Below are positions 56,027-64,000 of a stretch of 64,000 nt of DNA, one piece after another (the first letter of the stretch is position 1; each line of letters starts with the position of its first letter). The DNA is from Metallyticus violacea. Taxonomy: Eukaryota; Arthropoda; Insecta; Mantodea; Metallyticidae. Both the position numbers and the translations under genes were made by a program. The notes beneath the pieces were generated by a model. The model did no database searches, was not told where the DNA came from, and was given only the letters and a program-made list of their open reading frames with translations. The stretch spans positions 45,310,501-45,374,500 of the forward strand of contig CM060830.1 in assembly GCA_030762175.1 (NCBI GenBank), in the 5' to 3' direction.

Positions 56027-57446
56027 CAGGGTTTTTCAATAAAGAATGATTATACTTTTTTTTCCTCCTGAACACACCTTTACTTATACTCACTTTTGAT
56101 GATCTCTTTCAAAGTAGTTCCCATTTGGCCAGTCTTTAAACACATGCTGGAAATTATTTTTTGACAGGTCCTTCAGAATCACCTATGTAGCCTTTACCAC
56201 TGCTTCTAATAACAGAAAATGCCTCCCATGAAAGTATTTCTTCATTTTGGGTAAAAAGAAAAACTCTCATGGGTCTAAATCTGAACTATAGGGAGGCTGA
56301 GGGACTCACATTGATTTTTGTAAGATATTCGGCAGCGACATTTGCATTGTGCAGCCATGCATTATCGTGATGCAACATCCAGCTTGTTGCATAGATATGT
56401 GGTGTTGTGCATGTGATGAAATTTAAGGAAATATCTATAGCATTGCCCAGTTACAATTGTGTGTGCACATATAACTTTATGGTAAACCATTCCTTGAATA
56501 TCAAAAAATGAGATTACCGTAACTTTCCCAACAGAAGCGGCTACTTAAGCTTTTTTGTTATTGGTGATGATTGACATTTCCACATAGAGCTTTGCTATTT
56601 GCTCTCAGGATCTAAATGATGTAGCTAAGTTCATTAACAGTATAAAATATAGTGAACTTTTGTAACAGTGGTGTAAATTATTAACATTTAAGAGAAATTG
56701 AGTCGAAATAGTAACATACACACCACTAAAATCAATTTTAGTGGTGTGTATGTTACTATTTCGACTCAATTTCTCTTAAATTCATTAACAGTGATTAACT
56801 TTCAAAGATTTCATCTTCCTGAAGCATCATCTTCAAATGTGTATGCAGACTGCATGCACATGCTTTTGTTCAGGAATCAGTAGTATGGAACCCGCCATGT
56901 ATAAACATACCTCATGTTCAATTTTTCAGTTACCAACATATGGGTGGCATTCGTTAAAACGTTCAGAATTTATAAAAGTGTTCTTAATGTTATTCAACGA
57001 TTTTCTCTCGCAGTGAGAGCAGCAATGTTAATGATTTCTTCTGTTACAGCATAAACTAGAGTAACAGGTTCACCTTTCTTTGAAATTGATGGCCTCCCCC
57101 TCTTTAAAAATTTTAAACTATCTTTGAACTGTGCTATAGGGAAGAACAAACTCTCCGTAGGCCTGCTGCAGCATTACAAAAGCCTCAGCTGAAGATTTGT
57201 TGATATGAAAATAGAATTTCAGAGCAGCATTTTGTTCGTTGCATGTCACTTCCATTTTGTTGTAGGTGAAATTGAACATGCCTTAACTTCCACACCTCTC
57301 ACAGGCGGGAACCGTAAATGATGACAATGAAATTAGTGCCACGTATATAGTATACATTAGGTAATAAAATATTGTAAAGTTAAATTTTAGTGCAACAAAT
57401 CATGCCTGTAAAATAATTATGCTTATTGTTTGCTGAACAGCCCTTG
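56027..57446 (-). pseudogene. mariner relic, 1,420 bp, TA to TA, with insertion
   Basis: TIRs CAGGGTTTTTCAATAAAGAA (left) and CAAGGGCTGTTCAGCAAACA (right, inverted) between TA at 56025-56026 and 57447-57448. Minus-strand transposase remnants: MEVTCNEQNAALKFYFHINK and AFVMLQQAYGEFVLPYSTVQ at about 57260-57130, HHDNAWLHNANVAAEYLTKI near 56365-56310 (second catalytic Asp), KMKKYFHGRHFL-like text near 56245 and NNFQHVFKDWPNGNYFERD near 56150-56100. Without the 139 bp insertion at 56642-56780 plus its 12 bp duplication it is about 1.27 kb, a normal size. Confidence 0.85.
56642..56780. mobile_element. short foldback element, copy 2, perfect palindrome
   Basis: 139 bp insertion inside the mariner relic with a perfect 12 bp duplication TTCATTAACAGT (56630-56641 and 56781-56792). 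The right two thirds are a perfect inverted repeat, 47 bp arms at 56686-56732 and 56735-56781 around a 2 base spacer (the outermost base overlaps the duplication). The left third (ACTTTTGTAACAGTGG) and the arm text (TTCGACTCAAT) match copy 1 at 1922-2096. Confidence 0.82.
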
Positions 57447-57524
57447 TAGAAGCTCCTTATCACTTTATTTATCTTTTAAAAGTTCTGCAAGATTGCATTT
57501 TTTATTTTATTTATTTATTTTTTT

Positions 57525-57815
57525 AATAGTATTTAATGTTTGTTTTACTTACTGAGGCACCAAAGGTGGTAAACACTGATGATAAGATGAAATTACAAAC
57601 TGGAAAAGTGTATGTGTGCAGGGGGGGATTTTATATATATATAAAGGAAGGAAGCCTTCCAAGTTTAGGGCACTTCCCCAGCATTTGCCATTTATGAGGA
57701 GAGGAAAACCTGGAAAAAAGTTCACTCAGGGAGAATGGCCTGGTGGGAATGGAATCCCAGGAGATCTGGGAATCGAATCCCAGATCTCCTGCCCTTGGCC
57801 ACCAGTGGTGGTTAG
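57525..57815 (-). repeat. SINE family A
   Basis: Reverse copy: GTTTTACTTACTGAGGCAC and TGATAAGATGAAAT (3' part), CCAGCATTTGCCATTTATGA, then GGAATCCCAGGAGATCTGGG and a B box read reverse (GGAATCGAATCCC). The B box area is duplicated as a local palindrome GGGA..ATCCCAGGAGATCTGGGA. Confidence 0.78.
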
Positions 57816-58142
57816 CTTTGGTATGTAATATTTAAAGGCTCAATTCTGATGTAAAATTCTTTGAACCAACCTTCTAGAAATATTTCAAAGAGCAAGCTTA
57901 TGAGTTGATATTAGGACTAACTAGTTCAATTCAATTTAGTGAGCATCTCTTTCTGCCCCAGCAAGTACTTTACGAGTCTTTCCAGGTCATGCAGTCCTGT
58001 TTCCAGTACCATCCAGCTTCATTGGTAGAATGGCCTAATTTAGACATCGTTTTCATAGCTCTGCAGATGGGTGGCCCAAGCTTTCCACTCTGTTATGTGC
58101 ACTCATTTACTGTGAATTGCAGGAATATTATCCAACCTATCT
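57816..58142. other. intron sequence, nothing recognised
   Basis: No supported feature; a 94 codon open frame here has no family features. Confidence 0.4.
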
Positions 58143-58960
58143 GTGAGGGTCATTCAGTATACAAGTTTCCCTATGTTGTATTATTTTGATTTCATAACTT
58201 ATACATGAAAACAATACATGTATGGATAGGTGCATTCACTACTTTCCTACATAATTTCCACAAATATTGAAGCATTTGTCCCAACATTGAACTTATTGAA
58301 CCTTTCTGTGATAAATGCCAGGCTCAGACCGTACCTCTTCTCACAATGCCCTTGACCTTCTCATCCATTTGAAAATGCTGCTCCAGCAATTCCCTCATTG
58401 TTGGGAACAAATGAAAGCTGCTTGGCACTAAACCAGGGCTGAACAATGGTTGCAGCAGCCATTCCACAAATTTGGCTTGTGTTTATATGGCTGAATGGGA
58501 GCTGTCATTGTCATCAGCAGAAGATATTAGCTGATGGTAGACAGGGTGCTTGTGTGAGTTGCTGATTTGCATCTCTCCAAAGTCTGACAGTACCGGGCAG
58601 CCATAATCATGTTTCCTCATTTCAGGATATCAATGAGAAGGAAACTCCTTGCATTCCACAAGAAGGTAAAGAGTATCTGTCCTGCCAAAGTCATCTTGAA
58701 TTTCTTTCTCACGGGCAACTCAGATGCTTCAAGCCCATTGATATTCTCTTCCATTTGGGAGTGAAGTGATGAACAAACCTCTCATCTTCTGTCACAGTGT
58801 GCTTGAGTAAGACATGTCTGTCATTGTGGCACTGCATTAGACCATTACACCCCATTCTCATTTGACCATATTCAGGATTTAGTTCATCAGGAACCCAAAA
58901 TATACACTTTGTAGTGTCACATGATAATATGAGCTGTTCCAATGGCAATCTCTAATGTAT
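58143..58960 (-). pseudogene. mariner relic, C-terminal two thirds
   Basis: The left end TGAGGGTCATTCAG is a classical mariner TIR. Minus strand: TKCIFWVPDELNPEYGQMRM, VTEDERFVHHFTPKWKRISM (first Asp region, GDE changed to EDE), then in other frames LFSPGLVPSSFHLFPTMREL and EKVKGIVRRGTV and LGQMLQYLWKLC. The SPDLAPSDFHLF motif is changed at the catalytic third Asp (PSSFHLF). No right TIR: 5' end truncated. Confidence 0.8.
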
Positions 58961-59164
58961 ATAAAAAATAAAGATAAAATAAGCCTATTGTGTCCCTTGA
59001 GGGAAAGCTTGCTTTTTCCTAACGTGGTGAGCTATTCCATGCTAGTTATTTGTATGCTGTTTAAGACACTCTGATTGATTTGTTCTTTGCTTATTCCATT
59101 TCTTACTGCACTGGTTGCTTCTGGAGAGATTTCCATTTTTCTCTTCCTCTTGCTATTCTTGACC

Positions 59165-60560
59165 AATCTGAACCTGCATGTTACTTGAAGAGGTCTGGCC
59201 ATCTTCTTCTGGACCTGCCTTGTGTCCTTTTTTGTATCTGAAGGTTCCAGATGGAGATCTTGTAGGTTTGCCTATTGTCCTGCAATTTTGCAACATGACA
59301 TCCCCATTGCCATTTGCTTCTGGTAGCTATTTGTGTGATGTCTGTTGTCTGAAATAACTGATTTATTAATACTATAGGTATTTTGCCCTTCAAAGTTATT
59401 TTCAGGATCTTGCATTGAATTTTTCTGTGGCATACTTGAATTTTGTTCTTTTGTTTTTCTGTTATTGACCATGTGTGGCACCCAGGGTATACACAGGTCT
59501 CAGACATCTAGAATCTTATTTTCTTAGTCATTGTTTGGCCTAACAATTTAAACTTAAGGTCCCAAAATGCTCTCCAGATTAATGAGATCTTTCTTTGTTC
59601 TTCTTTTCCCATTGTATCATGGAAGGAAATCCGTTGCCCTAGTTATGTATATTTCCTCACAAATGTTGGAACTGTTCCATCTATTTTTATCAGGGTTTCA
59701 GATGTGTTTGAAATTAAATGTGTCATCAATTTGTTTAGTGATAGCCCTGCATTTTCACTATGTTCACATAAATGTTCCAGGATAGTTTATAGTGCTTTGG
59801 ATGTTTTGGGGAATAAGACCACATCGTCAGCAAATCTTAGATTTGTTGGTGCACTGCCATTTATATTCTTTCCAAATTTATTGTTCCAGTTCATTTTCCT
59901 GAATACATGCTCCATTACACAGGAGAAGAGTTTGGCGAACTCCTCTTTCTAGTTGGAATGGTTGTCGTTCTTCTTCTGTTTTTACTTTCAAGAAACTTTG
60001 ACTGTAGATTTTGTATAGGATACGAATGTATTTTGCCTCTATTCCTTGAGCTGCTGGGACATGCACTATGCTTGTATGTTCGACTGAGTCAAAGGCCTTG
60101 CTATAGTCGATAAAGGCTAGATATAGTGTTAGATGGAATTCGTCTGCTTTCCGCATCAGCTGGTTTATGGTTTGGAAATGATCTATTCCACTGAATCTTG
60201 TACAGAAACCTGCTTTGTGGTGGTTGATTTTCATCCAGAATCATTGTTATTCTTCTAGTTAAAAATTTTGTAAACAGTTTGTATATATTTGACATCAGGC
60301 TTATAGGTCTGTAGTTGTCTACATCATCTCTGGTGCTTCTTTTGTGTAGAAGAACAATTATGCTGAATTTATATGTCTTTTGTTTCTGGAATTGCAATGA
60401 AGATTTTGGTGATTTTGGGTGTTAGCTGGTCTTCTGCAAGCTTTAGCAATTTATTTTGTATTCCATCTTCACCCGGGATCTTTCCATTCTTGAATTTGTT
60501 ATTGGCAGTTCAAACCTCGCTGTGCAGAATAGGTAGAGATTGTGTGTTTGCGATATTTGG
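59165..60560 (-). pseudogene. RTE-like non-LTR retrotransposon (LINE), 5'-truncated
   Basis: On the minus strand from 60560: weak NNKFKNGKIPG and QLTPKI text, then DDVDNYRPISLMSNIYKLFT near 60335-60275, IDHFQTINQLMRKADEFHLT then YLAFIDYSKAFDSVEHTSIV (RT palm Asp in AFIDY) near 60190-60060, LERGVRQTLLL near 59960, NLRFADDVVLFPKTSKAL with the FADD active site at 59823-59834, and the C-terminus TCVYPGCHTWSITEKQKNKI, RSKWQWGCHVAKLQDNRQTY and RTQGRSRRRWPDLF to 59181. The order and C-terminal W..GH.AR/RGRPR-type motif fit RTE or related LINEs. Several frameshifts; no endonuclease domain. Confidence 0.82.
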
Positions 60561-60792
60561 TATCTGGTTCCTTGATTGGGTTGGGATGGAGCTTGAGTAT
60601 TTGTATGTAAGAGCACTCTATAATAACTAACATTTAGAAAATAATAATAACCTTCAGAAAGCTTTTGCATTACATGCTTTTACTATAATAAAATTTAAAT
60701 TAAATTTCAAAGCCACCGAAAATCAATGAAAGTTTTTATTGTTTATTATAATTTTTAAATAGTAACAACATGTTTTATTGACACTTACAAAC
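60561..60792. other. intron sequence, nothing recognised
   Basis: AT-rich spacer between LINE and microsatellite. Confidence 0.4.
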
Positions 60793-60994
60793 TTCTCCTC
60801 CTCCTGGTCCTCCTCCTGCTCCTCCTGGTCCTCCTCCTGCTCCTCCTGCTCCCCCTCCTCCCCTCCTGCTCCTGCTCCTCCCCCTCCTGCTCCTCCCCCT
60901 CCTCCTCATCCTCCTCCTCCTCCTCCTCCTCCTCCTCCTCCTCCTTCTTCTTCTTCTTCTTCTTCTTCTTCTTCTTCTTCTTCTTCTTCTTCTT
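60793..60994 (+). repeat. compound microsatellite (TCC/TGC)n(TTC)n
   Basis: About 200 bp: interrupted TCC/TGC/TGG units, then pure TCC, then about 15 TTC. The largest simple repeat in the window, strongly strand-asymmetric. A Ser/Pro open frame across it is an artefact of the repeat. Confidence 0.95.
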
Positions 60995-61577
60995 GTTCTA
61001 ACACAAGTTTCTTTCTGTTATTTCACTCTATTTTAGTGAATGTAAAGCTGATACCAAAGGCTCGTTCATAAACATAGTTACATGTTTGAAATAAACATGT
61101 TTTAAATTTTTTAAATAAACATGTTTTAAATGTTTGAAATAAATATTTAAAAATACCCACGCAATATAGCTTTATCTGTCAATGGTCATATATTTCATTT
61201 AATTAATATTATATCATTAGTTTTTGTGGTTTAATCTAGATAGTAATAATTCAAGTTCTAAAAATATTGTTTCTCTTTTGTAATACTTAATAGATTGCAA
61301 GATGTAATTTTGTTCCCCGTACTTTTGAAAATTAGAGCAATTGCATTTTATATATTTATTTTCAAGTGATTTTGAAGAAAAATAAACAAACCTAGTTAAG
61401 TAATGATTATAGTTCAATTTTTCTTTTATTAGGTACCTTTAGAGTTTGTGATACTAATTAACACAGTAATGCCATGACTTATTTCATTAATTAATGTTAT
61501 AATTAAGATCTTACATTCTCTTTTAAGGTTATTGTGCTTGCTGAGGAGTGAGTTATTCAAGGATTTTTCTCTTGCAG
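60995..61577. other. intron sequence with short tandem AT-rich words
   Basis: AAATAAACATGTTTTAAAT and close variants occur two to three times in tandem at 61085-61150. Otherwise plain. Confidence 0.5.
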
Positions 61578-61689
61578 GCATTAAATCATCCATCTGAAGA
61601 TGGAAAGGAACCCTATGGTCCAGCATGCAGGGACTACTTTTGGTTACTATGTCGTCTTGTGGACAGTCTGCCAGAGGAACTTGTGAAAG
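61578..61689 (+). CDS. Usp34: USP34 exon 15 of window (37 codons + 1 nt)
   Basis: Acceptor TCTTGCAG, donor GTGAAT. Peptide: HPSEDGKEPYGPACRDYFWL then LCRLVDSLPEELVK. The CxxYFWLLCxLVD motif is strongly conserved in USP34 (CKEYFWLLCKLVDN). It ends in phase 1. Confidence 0.95.
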
Positions 61690-61884
61690 GTGAATTCAAT
61701 TAATGAACTCATTAGTTTGGCAAAATTGGAATGAGCATGAATATAAAATGAATAAGTAGTAGTCCTGTCTTTTATATTTAATCTAAGGGCATCCATACCC
61801 AAGATATGTTTTTCTTTGTTTTTAAGTATTTGAAACCAGAAGTTGTGAAAATACTTGAACTGTGCTCATGCTTTATTCTTGCAG

Positions 61885-62096
61885 AAAGCATAGAGGATCC
61901 ACAGAGCTGTGTGATTGACATTGATGGCTTGGCAAAAAAGTTGGCACAAAGTCTTCTGGCTCGTGAATACCTAGAAACAAGACATAACACGGTAGAAGAT
62001 GATGGATTAATAGGATTGTTAAATCTCATGTCAAATGTTATGAAACATAACCCTCCATTTAAAACAAGCAAAGAAGGCCAAGAGTTTCTAGCACAG
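61885..62096 (+). CDS. Usp34: USP34 exon 16 of window, last before the catalytic domain
   Basis: Acceptor TTCTTGCAG, donor GTAAGC. It contains CVIDIDGLAKKLAQSLLARE, then TVEDDGLIGLLNLMSNVMKH and PPFKTSKEGQEFLAQ. In vertebrates the same order (LLDLDALARHL, NVEDDGLTGLL, KFSREGQEFL) sits a few dozen residues before the UCH domain with its GLTNLGATCY cysteine box, which would be expected just downstream of 64000. Confidence 0.95.
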
Positions 62097-62889
62097 GTAA
62101 GCATAAAATTACATTTTTTTCTCTTATTCAATATAGCATAATTGTTAATCATCAAAGCAAATAATAATGTGTAAAGGTGACAGCTCAGTTTCTGTTTTCA
62201 TTACAACAGTGTTTACAGTTTTGAAGCCCATAGGGGAAAGGGTTTTCTGTAAAAATTTTCCCTCATCCTAAAAAGGTAAGTGAAAAGTCATTTTAGACAT
62301 CTAGTATATTTGCATAATTAGTTCACCCTATTTATTTCGGACATATGGCAGTAAACATGTAACATTAAACAATTTGTAAAAAATATCAAACGCCAGGTAG
62401 TAATAAAAATTACCCAGAAGGTGGTAGGATTCAGATGTTGGAGAGAGAGAGAGAGAATATCAATATTAATTCAATTCTACTCCTTACCTCTTAACTTCTC
62501 AACTACTGTTAGCAACTACTTTTATGTATAATCTTTTCATTAAATGTTGTTTATCTAACCAGAGCTCTACCAAGGTTGTAGATATATAAAGTATAATTTA
62601 TACTTTACTTGGGACAGAAGTCTACACTATTTCTCCACCTGTATTGGAGAGCTGAATGAACAGTGTCATAACTGTTAAAATGTTTGCAAGTGGTGATATA
62701 TTGTTTGCAGTGGAGCAAATGGTAGCAGATTTTGTTGGGGGAGGGGAAAGGTAATGGAGACTGAAAGTCATTGTTTATTCACGAGCATCAGTTTCCAAGT
62801 GTTGCTTAAACAGAATCCATTTCTCTGTATCTGATATGGAGGGGTTAAGCAAATTTAAGACTGCCATAACAGTTCAGAAGTTATATAGT

Positions 62890-62891
<2 letters not shown>
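62097..62891. other. intron sequence, nothing recognised
   Basis: AT-rich after exon 16. A short (GA)n tract lies at 62442-62456. Confidence 0.45.
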
Positions 62892-62927
<36 letters not shown>

Positions 62928-63216
62928 TTTTTTTATTTATGGACGCTCTTTAACAGCTCAGGTCATCAATGTCCCATTCAACTCAGGGCATGATACGGCC
63001 AACAAATTTTGCTCAGAGGCCTCTCTTTCAGGCTTGAGGTTCTTTTACGTGCTATAAATGTACGACACGGGACCCATGGCTTTACTTCCCTTCCGAAGGA
63101 AGCCATACTTAGGATTTTTATGCCCTGAAAAAAATCCATCAGTCCTTCCTGAGTTCGAACCCGTGATTTTGGGTTTAGGAGACAAGTATGGTAACCACTA
63201 CACCACCAGGACCGAC
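62892..63216 (-). repeat. SINE family B, well preserved
   Basis: Reverse copy beginning with a T run of 34 (the poly-A tail), then GACGCTCTTTAACAGCTCAG, CTCAGAGGCCTCTCTTTCAG, CCCTTCCGAAGGAAGCCATA, a B box (reverse of GGTTCGAACTC) at about 63150 and the head GTCGGTCCTGGTGGTGTAGT read from 63216. The long intact tail suggests a young insertion. Confidence 0.88.
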
Positions 63217-63229
63217 GAAAGTTTGATAA

Positions 63230-64000
63230 TATGAATGCTGGCTATAATAGCTTTAGCAATATTATAGTATCATCTAATTCAAACTATCAAACCTGGACAT
63301 TCAAACAATTAAAAAAAGTAGTATCACTGCCAAGGAAGCTCATAGTTACTTTGCCTTATCCTGAAAATCTTTTCCCATATTTCACTGCCTATCAACAAAT
63401 TTTACCAAAGTACCTTTATTTTTTATAATATGGTTATGCTCCTGAAAATAATGAGCAACTCCTCTATTATGTTTATCTAGTGTTCTCTAAGCCTATATAC
63501 TATACTTCTCTTAGTTTTCCAATACATACTTTGCTGCAATCCAAGCAATCGTTTCTACAAATACCCAATCTCTTCTCATTCAGTATTCTATTTATAGCTC
63601 CAGAATTAATCAAACTAATTAGACAGAATTTGTTTGTTGGGGCCAATGTGATATTTTAGTTGTTACGAATTTTTTGAAAATTCCTGGTGATTCAAGGGTG
63701 ATATGTGAATTATTTTGAGCAAAATGCACATAATAAAAATGAATTTATTTAAGAACTTTCAAAACATTATAAGAAGTTTTTAAAAAATTCTGTTGGAACT
63801 CGCACAGTGAAGCTTGTTAAATGTAAATTCTATCTAATATGTCTAACACATTCTTATGCTTCACTTACTTCTAAATATGGTGGGACCGGTTTCAAAGAGA
63901 CGTCTTGACAACTCGTCAAGTTGGTTGAAGACGGATCAATTATGTGTAATAATGAATTACTTTGCTCCAGAATGTTTTATCACTGCAATTAAATTACTGT
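63230..64000 (-). pseudogene. Penelope-like element, continues past the window
   Basis: Minus-strand endonuclease text: GAINRILNEKRLGICRNDCL then DCSKVCIGKLREV near 63600-63490 (GIY-YIG region with GIC and CIG, both Tyr changed to Cys), and a decayed tail to 63230. To the right is a separate terminal block in the same orientation: ACACAGTGAAGCTTG, ACACATTCTTATGCTTCACTTAC and the ribozyme-like region at 63884-63919. Confidence 0.68.
63884..63919 (-). ncRNA. hammerhead-like core, palindrome ACCGGT
   Basis: Minus strand: TTGACGA (63913-63919, C3 changed), a long loosely paired stem II region, GAAA (63890-63893), ACCGGT at 63885-63890, C at the cleavage position. Confidence 0.48.

Larger units (their letters stand above)
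1..64000 (+). other. Usp34: USP34-type ubiquitin protease gene, internal part (16 exons)
   Basis: USP34-family proteins are giant (about 3,500 residue) deubiquitinases that remove ubiquitin from substrates, with roles in Wnt signalling and genome maintenance in vertebrates and Myc stability in Drosophila (puffyeye). Seen here: sixteen exons whose translations follow vertebrate USP34 in order, all bounded by AG acceptors and GT donors with matching phases. Introns are, in order, about 4.7, 12.1, 5.4, 8.6, 3.0, 0.11, 1.2, 1.7, 0.19, 5.1, 5.3, 0.16, 4.1, 6.6 and 0.2 kb, and a last one of more than 1.9 kb. The part covered is the scaffold before the UCH catalytic domain; the Cys and His boxes are not in the window. 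No promoter, start codon or terminator is visible. The match was made by eye from knowledge of the family, but collinearity over about 1,000 residues makes USP34 rather than USP9X or USP24 likely. Confidence 0.93.

Noticed and set aside
60778..61071. 97 codon frame rich in Ser and Pro
   Set aside because: It is only the translation of the TCC/TTC microsatellite; no start context or conserved part.
61778..62155. 125 codon minus-strand frame
   Set aside because: Shadow of USP34 exon 16.
1..64000. Defence system, biosynthetic cluster or other multi-gene system
   Set aside because: The window is one host gene with transposon-filled introns; no set of adjacent host genes exists to form such a system.

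Overview
The window is animal, most probably insect, nuclear DNA. It is AT-rich, its GT-AG introns are long, and only about 5% of it codes for host protein. No bacterial-type operons, rRNA or tRNA genes were seen. The only host gene I can support is one very large plus-strand gene. Sixteen consecutive exons between 277 and 62096 (3,271 nt, about 1,090 codons) join in phase without a stop. They encode the region upstream of the catalytic domain of a USP34-type ubiquitin-specific protease (called puffyeye in Drosophila). Both ends of the gene lie outside the window. The catalytic peptidase domain should begin a little downstream of 64000. Host lineage is inferred from transposon content and gene structure only; a polyneopteran insect is a guess.

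Layout. Exons 1-2 lie at 277-5283, exon 3 at 17.4 kb, exon 4 at 23.0 kb and exon 5 at 31.8 kb. A compact cluster of five exons spans 35057-39577. Exon 11 is at 44.7 kb, exons 12-13 at 50.1-50.6 kb, exon 14 at 54.7 kb and exons 15-16 at 61.6-62.1 kb. Together they code for an armadillo/HEAT-like helical scaffold and a ubiquitin-like segment at the junction of exons 8 and 9.

The introns are full of decayed mobile elements. Penelope-like retroelements (PLEs) dominate, with RT fragments carrying RYxDD, fragments of GIY-YIG endonuclease and many terminal (pLTR-like) pieces. Several of these are head-to-head inverted pairs, some with 9-12 bp target duplications. Their ends carry hammerhead-ribozyme-like cores. 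Also present are at least seven mariner/Tc1-type relics (four with matched TIRs and TA duplications), a CACTG element with a broken ORF, a P-element/THAP9-like transposase relic, an RTE-like LINE fragment, two main tRNA-derived SINE families plus minor ones, a short fold-back element seen twice, and long microsatellites.

How it fits together: one constitutive-looking scaffold/protease gene is stretched by successive insertions, often nested. All sixteen exons keep their frame and splice sites, so the gene looks functional despite the load. The most interesting signal is the set of hammerhead-like motifs: several subfamilies carry different sequences at stem III, yet many of these remain self-complementary palindromes.
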